This document shows positions 9,000-18,961 of a DNA stretch of 21,281 nucleotides, one piece after another; positions within the stretch are counted from its first letter, which is position 1; the number at the start of each line of letters is the position of its first letter. The position numbers and the translations under genes are program-made. The stretch comes from Chara braunii (lineage: Eukaryota > Streptophyta > Charophyceae > Charales > Characeae): contig BFEA01000160.1 in the NCBI GenBank assembly GCA_003427395.1, forward strand, positions 2,000,195 to 2,021,475. Direction: 5' to 3'. A model generated the notes under the pieces. It made no database searches. It had not been told where the DNA came from and saw only the letters and a program-made list of their open reading frames with translations.

Positions 9000-11900
9000 A
9001 AAAAGTGGTGAGGGAAGGAAGCAACCAGGGACATGGTCTACTAGCGGGTTGCAAAGTCATTCATACTATCATGAGATTCAAAAGGAGGAATTTAGTTAAC
9101 AACATCAGAGAGTTAAGTTGCATGCTCATTGTCTTCTGAGCATTGATTGCTTCGTGAACTGTTTCGTGTACTGTTCACTATCCTGGATAACAAACTCCAT
9201 TGTGAATGACCAGGGTACTAAGGAGGAAAATAATTTTCTCTTATTGGATAAACATATAAGTCTTGTGGTTGACCTAGTACTCAGTGTCTTGTATGTAGGG
9301 TGAGTATTAATTCAATGGTAATGAAGAGGAGATATGTAATGAGAACTGTGACGTTGTCTAACTATAGTGATTGGTCGAAGATGATTGAAGAAGTGGAAGC
9401 GGGAAACCTTTCAGTAACTCGGGCTATCATACCTGCGATTTAGATAAGGCCATAAAAATATCTAAGATTCTCACTTCTTATTTTTTTTGTGTCCAACTTC
9501 TTCTTTTCACCTCCGTTTTTTTGTCTGTTTAGGTTACATACGAAATTACTTACAGGGGACCTTGTTTTTTCTGCCATTGTGAAAAGCGGTATGAACGACT
9601 TGGTATTTTTCTATGTCAAAAACTGTCGTCCCGACGACTTGTAGTGACCGAGTTTCAAACAACATATCATTGAACACGAGCTAGTTAGCACGTTACAAGG
9701 GTGAGAATAAAACTTCATTCTTCGCACGCTATTGATAAACAAGAAACAACTTGTGTTGCTAACAAAAGTTTACATATTGGCTGAATTTCTGTTACACGAT
9801 GATTAGAAAAAAAAGGGGCGGGTGCATAACTTTGTGTATAAATGTTAGGTCTAAGTCAATATGGAAGAAGCAATTATTGCTCAATTTAAAAAGTTGATCC
9901 ACTTGGAAATTGTTTCCGTCTTGTTTGATCAAGACGAGAGCGACAAAGGAAGATGTGTGCTATACCTAAAAACACTGATATCTTGGGGTTATCTCCTTAG
10001 GGTTAAGTAAAATTTTGTCTCGATCCTATAAGTTCGTGATTTTCGCCTACGCCCTCTTTTGTGATAAAACAAAATTTTGGGAATACCTCTGCCGTATGTA
10101 ATTTTTATAAGTTTGCCCCTTAGGATTTATAAAATTTTATAATAACTGTTCAAAGTTCCTAATGTTACAAAATTTGTCGTTCATGACTATGACAAATTTT
10201 ATGTAACGTCTTCATAGCTCAGAGTCTCTGCAAGCAAATTTACATTCTAATGTGATTCTCTATGCAGCCTTGTGACCTGAGATTACTGTCAAACTTCAAA
10301 GTTAATCTTCTCAAAGCTTGATGAATGAGAGGATACCCGGTGTCTTGGTTGTAGGATAATGTTTCACTTGAAAGAGACGTCAGCACATTGCGTTTTAATC
10401 GGGTTGAGATTTTGAAGCAGGTGGTACATTTTGTAATACTCGAATGAAGATCATTATCAGTAGTACACTGTGTACTATTCAAAAGAGATTTTTACCACTG
10501 AAATTATGTAAGGCATCAATGGAGTAAAAGTAATGACCAGTGGTATTTGATTCAAACACCTAGCGGATGGTCACGGATGAGCAGCGACATCTTCAACCAT
10601 GTCCAAACAAAAATTGTGGCTAGCAACCCTCTTTTGTTGCGTGCATGCATCAACGAGAATAGACAGTGATTGTGCATAGTACTTGTTGTGTCTCAAAAAA
10701 AAAAGAAAGTACTTAGCTCACTTTTTCTCCATGTGGTATTTCTCAACCACATCTCATGCAGTAACTGGATAACGGGATGCACTCAATGGTGATCAGTAAT
10801 GAGTTCTAAATAGTTGACTTACTCTGTTTTTAATTTATGTAAATCAAAATTGTTTTTTTTTTTTTTTCAGTTATGAAAATCGATGAGCTTGCTCACCTAC
10901 CCGATACTATAAGGTATTCCTAGCACTTTGATCATCACCTTGCATAGTATTCAGGTATAGGTTGCCGCTAATTTTAAAACTTCACCCTGTATGTAGTCGG
11001 GTGCTGTATTATATTGTACTCTATCCTGAGTCCGATTTGAGAATGAGCCCCACATACGTTTGTGTTTTATGAGGGTAAGAATATTGTATGCTTGAGGCTC
11101 GACAACGGGTTATCCACTTTGAGTCTTAGCAATATAATGCTAGCAAATTATTCTTAGAGTACTCCCATTAGCTATCCATCATATGCCAAGCGTGTGCAAA
11201 GTGAGTCTGGTAATAAATTAATCTAAGTGTGTCCTCCATGATGAATCAATTGTTTTTTGGACTTAGAATTAGGTAATGTTCCCCTCCTCAACTATTTAAG
11301 TTTAAGATTCTTGCAGAGAAGAAAAAAAGAAAAACGATAAAATAAACTAGAGCATCCTCATCGCACCATGTACTCTTTACCATGACAAAGCGAGAGATAG
11401 AAAAGGCAACACCACTGAGCTGATGCTAACAGCATGGTGACAAAAACGCACAACAAGATTTCTCATATATTAATCAAAGTAAAGTATTTGATAGTCTTAA
11501 GTCGGAAAGTTGTAAGCATCCCTCGGATACGAAGGCTGTCAGGTTACTGATTGTTCTCCCTTGTTTCTTGCCTCTTGTCAAAGATTAAACCATTAAACAG
11601 AAAACACCATAAGGGATAATTTTTTTTTGATGATGAGATGCAATATCAACAAAAACAAGTATGATGGATGAGAGATGGAAGTCGATTATGACATGAAGTT
11701 TCATAAATTAATCGTGAGAGCACGTGCTGTCCACAAAGTCGGACGAAAAAAGTAAATTGATTATGTTTCTATTTTCATGATCGCAATGACAAGCTGCACA
11801 GTACAGACTCCTCACTAGAGACTATTGGGCAGACTAGGGTATTACTTAAATAAATGCTATCTTTTTTTTTTCCACAAAGATCTTACCAATGGATCAATTA

Positions 11901-12160
11901 ACAAAAGTCATTTGGTGATTCTGAAGCCTTCTCAGTATTCGGTTGTCAGCGGTCAGCAGTCAACGACGAGGTACTCAATAGATTTCAATCATCTAAGACA
12001 TCATCAATATCTAAGTTTGTTCTCATGTCGTTAATATTAGAAAACTCTCTCATCTGTATCAACTAGTATTTTCATCAGTGATACTTAGTCAACAGAGTTA
12101 TCATCAATATTTTCTTGATCATTCACAGTCAGAGTCCATCATCATTCGGATTAGTTCTAG
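9000..12160. other. Gene desert, no recognisable feature
   Basis: AT-leaning sequence with only small frames (at most 80 codons). A T16 run ends in CAG at about 10853-10870, like a polypyrimidine tract and acceptor, but no exon follows. A 42-codon ATG frame at 9315-9443 reads protein-like (LSNYSDWSKMIEEVEAGNLS) but has no neighbours to support it. Confidence 0.5.
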
Positions 12161-12705
12161 TATTCACCTCGACACATGAGTATGATCACTATATTTTCAG
12201 TTCAACAAACTGTTTTGACCAATTTTAACAGGGTTGCTTCCAAGGATGATTTTCAATACCAAAATGTCAGTGCAATCGGTTTTAGACAAGAAGATCTATC
12301 AATCTTCGTGGTTCTCACAAAGTTTGCAGAGATAACTATTCAGGACTTGATAATTTATGTGAAGAAGAGGAAAGAGACTCATGAGCATTTTGACTCAGTT
12401 TAGGTTACAACTGCTCGGTACATTGATAAGAGAGCAACAGTGTTTCAAGGGGGTACGAAGCTGATTCATAGTTTGGTCCTAAGCTATACTCTGACTACTA
12501 TAGGCCTTCGGATCCTTTCTACCACATCGATGGTTCTTACTGGGGTGATCTGGTTAACGTGACCAAAAGGTATGTCTCACCAACAAAGATTGACTATTCG
12601 ACAGTGACTAAACCATCAGAGTTTCGCCATCTTAGGCGAAGGATCTTCTCCAAGCCATATCTTCCAACTATATCGGAGGAGTTTTATGTTATGCTTGAGT
12701 TCTGA
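12161..12705 (+). pseudogene. Unidentified interrupted coding-like region
   Basis: A frame open from 12161 contains an ATG at 12176 and 75 codons up to TAG 12401; it includes DDFQYQNVSAIGFRQEDLS and a basic end, YVKKRKETHEHFDSV. The same frame continues beyond the stop with VTTARYIDKRATVFQGGTKL. The protein-like character then moves to the next frame, open from 12472 to TGA 12703. That part reads SDYYRPSDPFYHIDGSYWGD, then NVTKRYVSPTKIDYSTVTKP and RRRIFSKPYLPTISEEFYVM. The pattern suggests a gene or element ORF broken by one stop and one frameshift. I do not recognise the family. The decayed LINE starts about 380 bp downstream on the same strand, but no evidence links the two. Confidence 0.3.
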
Positions 12706-13080
12706 ATCTTTGACTTTGGATGAATCATTACGGAATTCATAGGCTTCAAGTGACTTTACATCGTCAGACCACAATTTGAGGATGTATCAAAACGTAACCT
12801 CGAGACGAACAACCAAGAGAGAGATTAAGGATTAGACTTGAGAGGGATGCGTGACGACTCTTGAGGAATGTTGACCGCGTCCTCTCATTCGTATTTCCTG
12901 GGATTATTAAGAGTTTTCACCTTCCCTCATTGATCTTGTGATTGCCTTAAGTCAAAGTCAGTCTTGATCTTGTTTCATTGACATTGTTTGATGATATGCT
13001 CTTTGTTGATCTTGTCACAGTTCTCAAATACCTAAATTGATATTTATAATATTTTATATATATTATTTAAATTTATTATT
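12706..13080. other. Spacer with TTGATCTTG repeats and an AT block
   Basis: TTGATCTTGT-like motifs recur at about 12930, 12963 and 13005, followed by simple AT-rich sequence from 13033 up to the LINE fragment. No gene is seen. Confidence 0.4.
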
Positions 13081-13662
13081 TGCAGAATTACAATTGATGT
13101 TCCGAATCACAATCAAAGATTTATAAGACTGGGGACCGACGTAGACCGTACTAGTTGGTTAATAAGTCGCGGCCTGAGTGTAGACTCTCAATGCAAGAAA
13201 TGTAGATGGTCTTTTGAATCGACAGTGCATGTTTGGTGGGATTGCCCGACCTCTAGGAGGATCTAGGAATGGTGGGTTAGACAAGGGAAAAATGGATTGG
13301 CGAAGGCTTCAAATGGGACAGGGACTGGGTACTGTTAGGTGCAGTTCCAGAGGACCTCCCTCTGAAGAAGGGTTGGGTGTACGTCGCCCAGGGGATCAGA
13401 GCAATAGGGTTTTGGATCATTTGGATAGAGCGGAACAGAGCTCAATTTGACGACAAGATCGTGCCTGATCCAGAGATCAAGGCAACAATGAAAGGCGAAG
13501 ATTCAGAAACTAATCTTTGCAGAATGGAGAAGGAAGGTTCCTAGGAGTAGGAGTAGCCTAGTAGGACTAAGATGGTTTTTTGACACTTGGGGTCAAGGGG
13601 AAAAGTTAGTAACTGTAGGAGGGGAAGGTAAATTGGATTTTACAGATTCGTTGCGCGGGTAG
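13081..13662 (+). pseudogene. LINE ORF2 C-terminal fragment (zf-RVT domain), broken
   Basis: Three pieces in two frames form one protein-like path. Piece 1 (13081-13283) has CKKC with Cys codons at 13192 and 13201, then SFESTVHVWWDCP with His at 13228 and Cys at 13243: the CxxC...H....C zinc-binding pattern of zf-RVT. It is broken by a TAG at 13264. Piece 2, in another frame (about 13290-13493), reads GFKWDRDWVLLGAVPED and later AIGFWIIWIERNRAQF, the usual Trp-rich segment after zf-RVT. Piece 3, back in the first frame (13492-13662), includes FAEWRRKVPRSRSSL and ends at TAG. There are thus two frame changes and at least one internal stop. In intact LINEs this region follows the reverse transcriptase and helps reverse transcription in the nucleus. 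No endonuclease or RT domain remains in the window. Confidence 0.72.
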
Positions 13663-14102
13663 AGGGGATTAGGATGGATACCTAGGACTTTTTACCAGGG
13701 CACTCAGTTCAACATCCACAATAGGAGGCAGAGGGGAATGAGGGGTAAGAGAGTGTTGCATGATAAAAGGGAACCGAGTTAGGTTCCAACCGTCGTATAG
13801 GCGGAAAGAGAGGCAAAAGGAGTTTTAGTGTAGACGCAACTACATAAGATAGGGGGGGGAGTAAGTACAGGGTAGGCGGAAAATGGTATTTGGAAAAACA
13901 AATGAAGAGCTACTTGTGCTTTTTTTAGTAGGCATGGTAGACGAGTTGTTGGGCGAAGGCCCACGGTTCAGTCAGAGTCGCTCCGGGTTGTTTTGTGAGG
14001 GTTCCCGACCTCAATGTTGGTCTAGAATGGAATTCCTCGCCTTTTTCCCAGAAAACAAAAAAAAAAGAAAAGCCAAAAAAAAAGGCAAAATAAATAAGAA
14101 AC
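13081..14102 (+). mobile_element. 5'-truncated, decayed LINE (non-LTR retrotransposon) 3' end
   Basis: The left part encodes the broken C-terminus of a plant LINE ORF2 with a zf-RVT zinc-binding motif and the WIIWIERNR-type tail that follows it in such elements. After the ORF stop at 13660-13662, about 390 bp of non-coding sequence lead to an A-rich stretch (about 14052-14102, with runs of A10 and A9) that is plausible as the degenerate poly(A) tail. Upstream of 13081 the sequence is simple AT-rich DNA (13033-13085) with no reverse-transcriptase motif, consistent with 5' truncation. Target-site duplications were not found. The tail and the right boundary are inferred. Confidence 0.6.
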
Positions 14103-15229
14103 CACTCTTACCGCTCCGACTGACGGGATGCCTGTGTATGCCATATGCACTGGGTGCTCTCCCGCCGGTCCCGCCCACCCTGCCCTGGCGATCCCGATTC
14201 GTCTCGGTCGCTACCTGCTCGCCTCGGCGGGTCACCTTTTTCCCCGTCGGTCCGCCGGTCGTCCGCGGCTCCGACCCGACCCCCCGCTGGGCAAGGTGGC
14301 TTGCGCCTAGCTGGTTTTCCCGGCGCAAATCCCTCCTGCTTCCACCGATACCGCATTTACGTCCCCCTCCGCCGCTGCGACCGCCCGCTGCGGCTTGGGC
14401 CTCTTCGCCCGCCTGCCCGCCCGCCCGCCATCCGCCTGCCCGCCTGCTACAGTAGCATCTGTCACTTGCTCGGTGAGTGCACAGCAATCCATCTCGGTAT
14501 AGCGTGGACTGTATTTGTAATTGTATAATTTGCAATTTCTAATTGTAATTGTCATTAAAGAGCCCTGCTGCAGAGCGATGACGTGCCAGCAAAGCGGTGC
14601 AGGCGGGAGCGGGGGCGGGGCCGCAGCGTTGCAGCAGAAAACTGTAGCAGCAGCAGATTTGTTGTCTGCAAAAGGCGGATCTCCTGTTCCCACCCATTTG
14701 CCTCGTCGCATCTCCCTTCCAGCAGCAGCAGCAGATCGAGGGGACGGGATGTTGGAGTTGGAGGGAAGGGATCTGCTCTGAGGTGGGATCGTCGCTTGTC
14801 TTCACGTTGTTTGGCCTTGGCTGGCGGGGATAGACTCGAGCTAGAGCACTTGGCTTTATAGCCTGCCTCTCCGCGGCGGCAGGGCAGTAGCAGTAGCAGT
14901 AGAAGTAACAGTAGCAAGATCAGGTGGAGCAGGAATGGGCCTGGTAACGAGTAGCAGTAGTAGGAGTAGGAGGAGGAGGAGGAGGGGGGCGGGGAGATTG
15001 GGGGAAGGGGGGGGGGCGGCGCTCGCGTGACAGGTGGCCTGCCAACAGGTAGTCGGACATTAGCACGCTGAGGAAAACTTGTCTTGCATGCCAAGTACGG
15101 CACGGCACAGCACGGGACTGTCCAGCGTCAGACGGGATGGCGCGGCTGAGGAGGACGGAGGAGGAGGTGGAGGTGGAGGAGGAGGAGGAGTATCTGTGGG
15201 CCTGCGTCGAGTCCCGCATAGCCTAATAA

Positions 15230-15231
<2 letters not shown>

Positions 15232-15287
<56 letters not shown>
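15232..15287. repeat. Compound microsatellite GT then GA
   Basis: GT19 (15232-15269) passes directly into GA9 (to 15287). Confidence 0.97.
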
Positions 15288-15548
15288 GACTTCACCTTTC
15301 CCTACGCCGTGCGAAAGACGCAACCACTAACTGGTTCAGCCGTTCCTTCCCGACTTTTTCCCAACTCTCTCGTCTGCTGCGCCTCCACCGGCCTTTCTCC
15401 CTTTTCCCCCTTTCTGCCCGTTGGCAGACTCCCTTAATAGTAGCCTACCATCCCGCGCGGTGTGGTCCAGTCTGGTCTCCTCTCGACGAACTCCTCTTCT
15501 GTCTCCTTGAATCGAATTGTCGGCGCTTGTCTTCTCTTCCCTCTCTAC

Positions 15549-15564
15549 TATTTAACCTTTGACT
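15549..15564 (+). promoter_or_regulatory. Possible core promoter: TATA-like TATTTAA with adjacent W-box core
   Basis: TATTTAA (15549-15555) sits in a pyrimidine-rich setting about 980 bp before the S40 start. TTGACT, the core of a WRKY-binding W-box, follows at 15559-15564. WRKY control of S40 genes is known in flowering plants. Both motifs are short and expected by chance at this spacing. If the intron donor is the one at 14473, the true promoter lies further upstream and this call is wrong. Confidence 0.15.
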
Positions 15565-16036
15565 ACGAGTGTCCCGATCCAGAATGACGTGGGCAATGCG
15601 TTAGGCCTTGAGAGCGAGAGGCGGCACGACCACCTGCAAAACTGTCGCCGCCCTGCGCAACCGTCCCGGCGAGGCTTTAGTTCCTCCGGTCATCTTTCTA
15701 GATTCACGTCTTTCATTCTGGCTACTCCCTCCCTCTTCCTCTCGAGCAGGTGTCACTCCCTTGTCACGCTTTTTTCTCCATCTCCGTTCTCCTCTTCCTG
15801 TCTCCGCTCTCCCATTCTTCCTCTACTTGTACATTTCTTAGTAGCCTTCGTGTCTACTTGTAAAGCTGTGTGCTTTCGTTGCTCCGCTACGGTCGATGAA
15901 ATTCACACCCGGAAATTAACTAAGTTCCACTCTCCCGCGGTCAATCTGCCTCTCGATATCCTCCGACGGCGACGCAGCAGTGAGGGTCCAACAAGAAGAA
16001 TGGTGAATAGTGATAAACAGAGGCCATAGAAGAAGC

Positions 16037-16128
16037 AGAGGAAGGAGAAGAAGGAGAAGAAGGAGAAGAAGAAGGAGAAGAAGAAGAAGGAGAAGAAGAA
16101 GGAGAAGAAGAAGAAGAAGAAGAAGAAG
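16037..16128 (+). repeat. Uninterrupted 92-nt purine tract (GAA/GGA)
   Basis: Every base is A or G, arranged as GAA and GGAGAA units and ending in seven or more GAA. It lies about 410 bp before the S40 start, in the presumed 5'UTR intron or promoter. Confidence 0.95.
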
Positions 16129-16434
16129 TGAACTCCGTGTTTGCTGTATACGTAGACGGATCCGTAGTCTCTCGTACGCATAGAGGGTGTTGTCCAGCAA
16201 TCCACGGAGTTTCTCGGTGAATTTGGGAGTTGGGGGACATCATCCTGAAGACAGGCGGAACAAACGTTCATCTGCTGGAATCGTCTTCTTACCTCAGCCA
16301 GCTGCCAGCTTCTGGCGAGCAGAACAGAAGACTGTGGTTCTCAGGAGGAGATCTCGGTTTGGAGGCAGGCCGGAGGGGCAAGGAACGAAGTGGGCGGCGC
16401 CCGATTTGGTGCGCATTCGGCGGTCGCTCGCTCG

Positions 16435-16440
16435 CTAATC

Positions 16441-16481
<41 letters not shown>

Positions 16482-16502
16482 TACCCGTTCGGTTGTTTGC
16501 AG
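16435..16502 (+). other. Probable 3' splice site of a 5'UTR intron of the S40 gene
   Basis: CTAAT at 16435-16439 fits a plant branch point. It is followed by a TC17 tract (16445-16478) and then TTGTTTGCAG ending at 16502 with G next. This is a near-ideal acceptor. The 33 nt between it and the start codon contain no ATG, so the S40 start would be the first ATG of the exon. The donor is not certain. CGGTGAGTGC, with GTGAGT at 14473-14478, is the best-looking upstream candidate and would imply an intron of about 2 kb; CAGGTAGT near 15046 and CAGGTGTC near 15748 are weaker. Confidence 0.5.
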
Positions 16503-16535
16503 GCTTTTTTGAGTTCTGTGTGTGGCCCAGCGTGA

Positions 16536-17381
16536 ATGCCAGAAGATATGGATGAGTTCGATGGTCGAAGTCATTACTACTTAACGGGACCGTTGTCAGA
16601 CGGAGAAGCCGAAGCGTCATCTCCGGAGATGGATTTCACGGAGGAGCAGATCTGGGAGGCAATGGATGGCAGCGGCGGGGGAGGAGGGGGGAGCGGGGGA
16701 GGAGTTGATGAGGGGCAGCGCGGGTACCTGATGAGTCGATCGCCGTCGCTTTCGAGAATGGGTTCAAACAACGGTAGACGGCCGTGGGCGTCGTCGTCGA
16801 ATAGGAGCGGGGCGGGGGGGGGGGGGGATGGGCTGAACGACTACAGCAGAGGGGGGCTGCGGAGCTTGATAAGACCAAGCGCAAGGGGGTCCGGGGGGAA
16901 TGTGGGGAACGAGTCGGAAAGCGAAGATGAGGAGGGGGGGGAGTATTTCGCGAACAGCGGGAGTAGTGGTGGCGCCGGCGGAGGAATGGCGGGGGCAATG
17001 AGGCAGCAAGGTCTTTTCTCGGGGGCGGAAAGTGGTGCGGGGGCGGGGGGCCAGGGGGTGCCCATAATGAGGACTGGCCAGCAGAGATCAGCGCTGATCG
17101 GCGGAGCACACAGAGAGCAGATGCCGCGATTCCGCCAGTCTGCGCCCATGGCGGTTCCGCAATGGTCGCACAGCACCTCGGGGTGCAACCTGTACCCGGA
17201 GAATGATGTAGAGGAGTGGGAGAGGGACGTCCCTGCACAGGAGTACTTCGATCTGATCCAAGCACCCGATAGGAAACAACTGGCTTTCTCTAATCTAGAG
17301 GGGAGAGGGAGGACGCTCAGAGGTAGAGACGCTCTGTCACTCAGGGACTCGGTCTGGAGGAAAATCGGCTTGGACGGTTGA
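16536..17381 (+). CDS. S40-family (DUF584) senescence-regulator-like protein, 281 aa
   Basis: Intact ATG-to-TGA frame. Two regions match the S40/DUF584 family. Near the N-terminus, residues 31-40 read EMDFTEEQIW, like the acidic 'E-DVW' motif of the family. The C-terminal 80 residues (202-281) carry the family block: SAPMAVPQWS (202-211), an acidic stretch with EEWERDVPAQEYF (226-238), then EGRGRTLRGRD (255-265) and a final DSVWRKIGLDG (271-281). The middle (about 45-200) is low-complexity Gly/Ser with a basic patch and no domain I recognise; it makes the protein longer than most flowering-plant members. From family knowledge, S40 proteins are small, often nuclear, and linked to leaf senescence and to dark, pathogen and ABA responses; their biochemical activity is unclear. 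The ATG is the first one after a strong splice acceptor 34 nt upstream. S40 genes are usually intronless in the coding part, as here. A G14 run at 16814-16827 lies inside the CDS. The same block could also be read as an uncharacterised S40-like protein with another role. Confidence 0.87.
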   Translation: MPEDMDEFDGRSHYYLTGPLSDGEAEASSPEMDFTEEQIWEAMDGSGGGGGGSGGGVDEGQRGYLMSRSPSLSRMGSNNGRRPWASSSNRSGAGGGGDGLNDYSRGGLRSLIRPSARGSGGNVGNESESEDEEGGEYFANSGSSGGAGGGMAGAMRQQGLFSGAESGAGAGGQGVPIMRTGQQRSALIGGAHREQMPRFRQSAPMAVPQWSHSTSGCNLYPENDVEEWERDVPAQEYFDLIQAPDRKQLAFSNLEGRGRTLRGRDALSLRDSVWRKIGLDG

Positions 17382-17432
17382 TCTTCTCCTCATTGCTATT
17401 GGTATAGCTGAGATGATTGTGTGCGCGCAAGG

Positions 17433-17474
<42 letters not shown>

Positions 17475-18801
17475 TTGATGATCGTTGTGTGTATCCTTTT
17501 GCCGAAAGCTGTTGTTGAAATCTGATTTGAGTGATTGATTGATTGATTTTGGTGGTGAATGATTGATCGGTTGATGAAACAATTTGCAAGAGGAGGGGTG
17601 AAGATAGGCGAAGAGCTGCTTGCGATAGAGATGGGCTTTTGGCCCGATGCGTGCGCCGTTGCTTACCGTTGGATTCCATCGTGGGAGAGGAGGACCCGGA
17701 GGCATGAGGTCTTCTCTTCTTCCTCTTCAGCAAGAAAGCAACCTTCGTGGCAGTGTCAAGATGGGTGGAGCTTGGCGATGGCCAGGATGGGATGAAGAGG
17801 AAGGGGATGGGGATCTCGTGCTTGGCGAGAGAGACTTCTATCTATCTATTATCTATTCACACAGATGAAGAGGAAAGGGGTGAGATCCCGCTCTCCACGA
17901 TGCGCGCGATTCAGACCGCGGTTCCGAGCTGTGGTGGTGTTGCGTCATCTCCTCTACTCCTCGGTATTTGTAATCTATATGAGTGGCAGCACAGTGCAGC
18001 AGAAGGGAGTGGATTGGCATTGGAAGAGGAAGGGAGAGAGGAGGAGGTTGGGTGCAGGTTTTTTTTTACGATGGGAAATCGTTTGAGTGCAACGGAGGGA
18101 TTGTAGTCAATCCATCTGTGTATTCATTCGTCGTACTGTGTGTGGGATATGGATGAACAAATGCTGCATTGTGGGTTATGTGCGTCCGATAGACCGGTGA
18201 ATAGCTCTCCTTATACTCTCTCTCTCTCTTCCCTAATTGCCTATCAGCCAACGACAGGCAAGAGTCGCAGGAGTTGGCAGTAGCTACGTGTCTCTTCCAT
18301 TTGTTGTCCCTATAGCTTGTCCCGCTCTCTTCGTCCCCCCTCCTAATTTGCGCGCGTGCCCATGCTCTCTTCAACCTGATGATGGCACAGTGCGTGTGTA
18401 TATTCGTTGTTGCGGTTCTCCGTCTGTCTGTGGAATCTTTTGTCTGGAATTATAGACATCCGCTTTATTTGTGTCCCTTTCTGTTCTGTGACGGTTCATG
18501 ACAGCAGCAGCAGGAGGAGGAGGAGGAGGAGGGGGAAATCTGTGACCAGGGGGCGGGGGGGGGGGGGAGGAAGGGACGCGAAGCGTTTTTTACATGAGGG
18601 CGCAGAGGCTGAACGTCAGCCCAGCGTCGACGGTGAAGAAAATCCTATTTTCTGAGTACTGACATGGAGGGGGGCCCTGTTTTACTGTCCATGGCTCTGC
18701 CTTTTCTTTTAATCTGGTCCTGTACATTTTATCTCTCTATTTTGAGTCGCCGCGTTCCAGGTATAAAGCTCACGCACACACTCACGGATGCAAATACACA
18801 A

Positions 18802-18804
<3 letters not shown>
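17382..18804. other. Downstream/3'UTR region of the S40 gene, no second gene seen
   Basis: After the TGA come a short pyrimidine/AT stretch, a GA18 microsatellite (17435-17470), a GATT run near 17530-17550, and mixed sequence with small overlapping frames up to about 120 codons that show no domain. A GCA/GGA triplet run followed by long G runs lies at about 18503-18570, including 13 G at 18555-18567. No AATAAA occurs in the first kilobase after the stop, so the polyadenylation site cannot be placed; plant signals are often non-canonical. Confidence 0.4.
17435..17470. repeat. GA18 microsatellite
   Basis: GA18, 54 bp after the S40 stop codon. Confidence 0.97.
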
Positions 18805-18878
<74 letters not shown>

Positions 18879-18882
18879 GGGG
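18805..18882. repeat. AG32 microsatellite followed by G15
   Basis: AG repeats at 18805-18868 run into a 15-base G run (18868-18882). Confidence 0.97.
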
Positions 18883-18924
18883 CAGAAGGAATCCGTTTAA
18901 TCGTTTGCTTCCGTGGGAGATGGC

Positions 18925-18961
18925 GGTGGGTTCGGTTCCCACCAGCTGTTTTTTTTTTTTT
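18925..18961 (+). other. Hairpin plus T13 run, tRNA T-arm-like
   Basis: GGTGGG-TTCGGTT-CCCACC (18925-18943) is a 6-bp stem with a 7-nt loop, close to the GGTTCGANTCC B-box of tRNA genes. It is followed by T13 (18949-18961). No A-box or acceptor stem was found upstream, so no tRNA is called. Confidence 0.25.

Larger units (their letters stand above)
14103..16434. other. GC-rich, low-complexity upstream region of the S40 gene
   Basis: The shift from AT-balanced sequence to GC-rich sequence is abrupt at about 14100. The region has overlapping long frames on both strands, but they are compositional: they encode Pro/Ser/Arg/Gly runs and switch frame freely. It contains a CCCGCC/CCTGCC array (14405-14449), AGC and AGT triplet runs (14640-14735, 14885-14965), GGA runs (14967-14983 and 15150-15190), a G-quadruplex motif (14984-15016) and a 92-nt purine tract (16037-16128). 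I see no supportable CDS. Promoter, 5'UTR exon and intron sequence of the downstream gene is the simplest reading. Confidence 0.5.

Noticed and set aside
9315-9443. 42-codon small ORF
   Set aside because: Protein-like composition but very short, with no supporting signals or homologous neighbour.
14011-15103. Long frames on both strands in the GC-rich region (up to 190 codons)
   Set aside because: They overlap each other in opposite directions, encode Pro/Ser/Arg/Leu runs produced by triplet and tetranucleotide repeats, and contain no domain. Low stop density follows from GC content.
15903-16271. Minus-strand frames rich in Phe, Leu or Ser
   Set aside because: Three different frames are open at once because the GAA/GGA purine tract cannot form stops on the minus strand.
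16636-17265. 209-codon minus-strand frame opposite the S40 gene
   Set aside because: A shadow of the Gly-rich sense CDS; it gives Pro-rich low complexity and no family motif.
17747-18106. 119-codon plus-strand frame after the S40 gene
   Set aside because: No domain, several competing frames in the same place, and a position suited to 3'UTR sequence.
18900-18961. tRNA gene or tRNA-derived SINE
   Set aside because: Only a T-arm-like hairpin and a T-run are present; no A-box, anticodon arm or acceptor stem.
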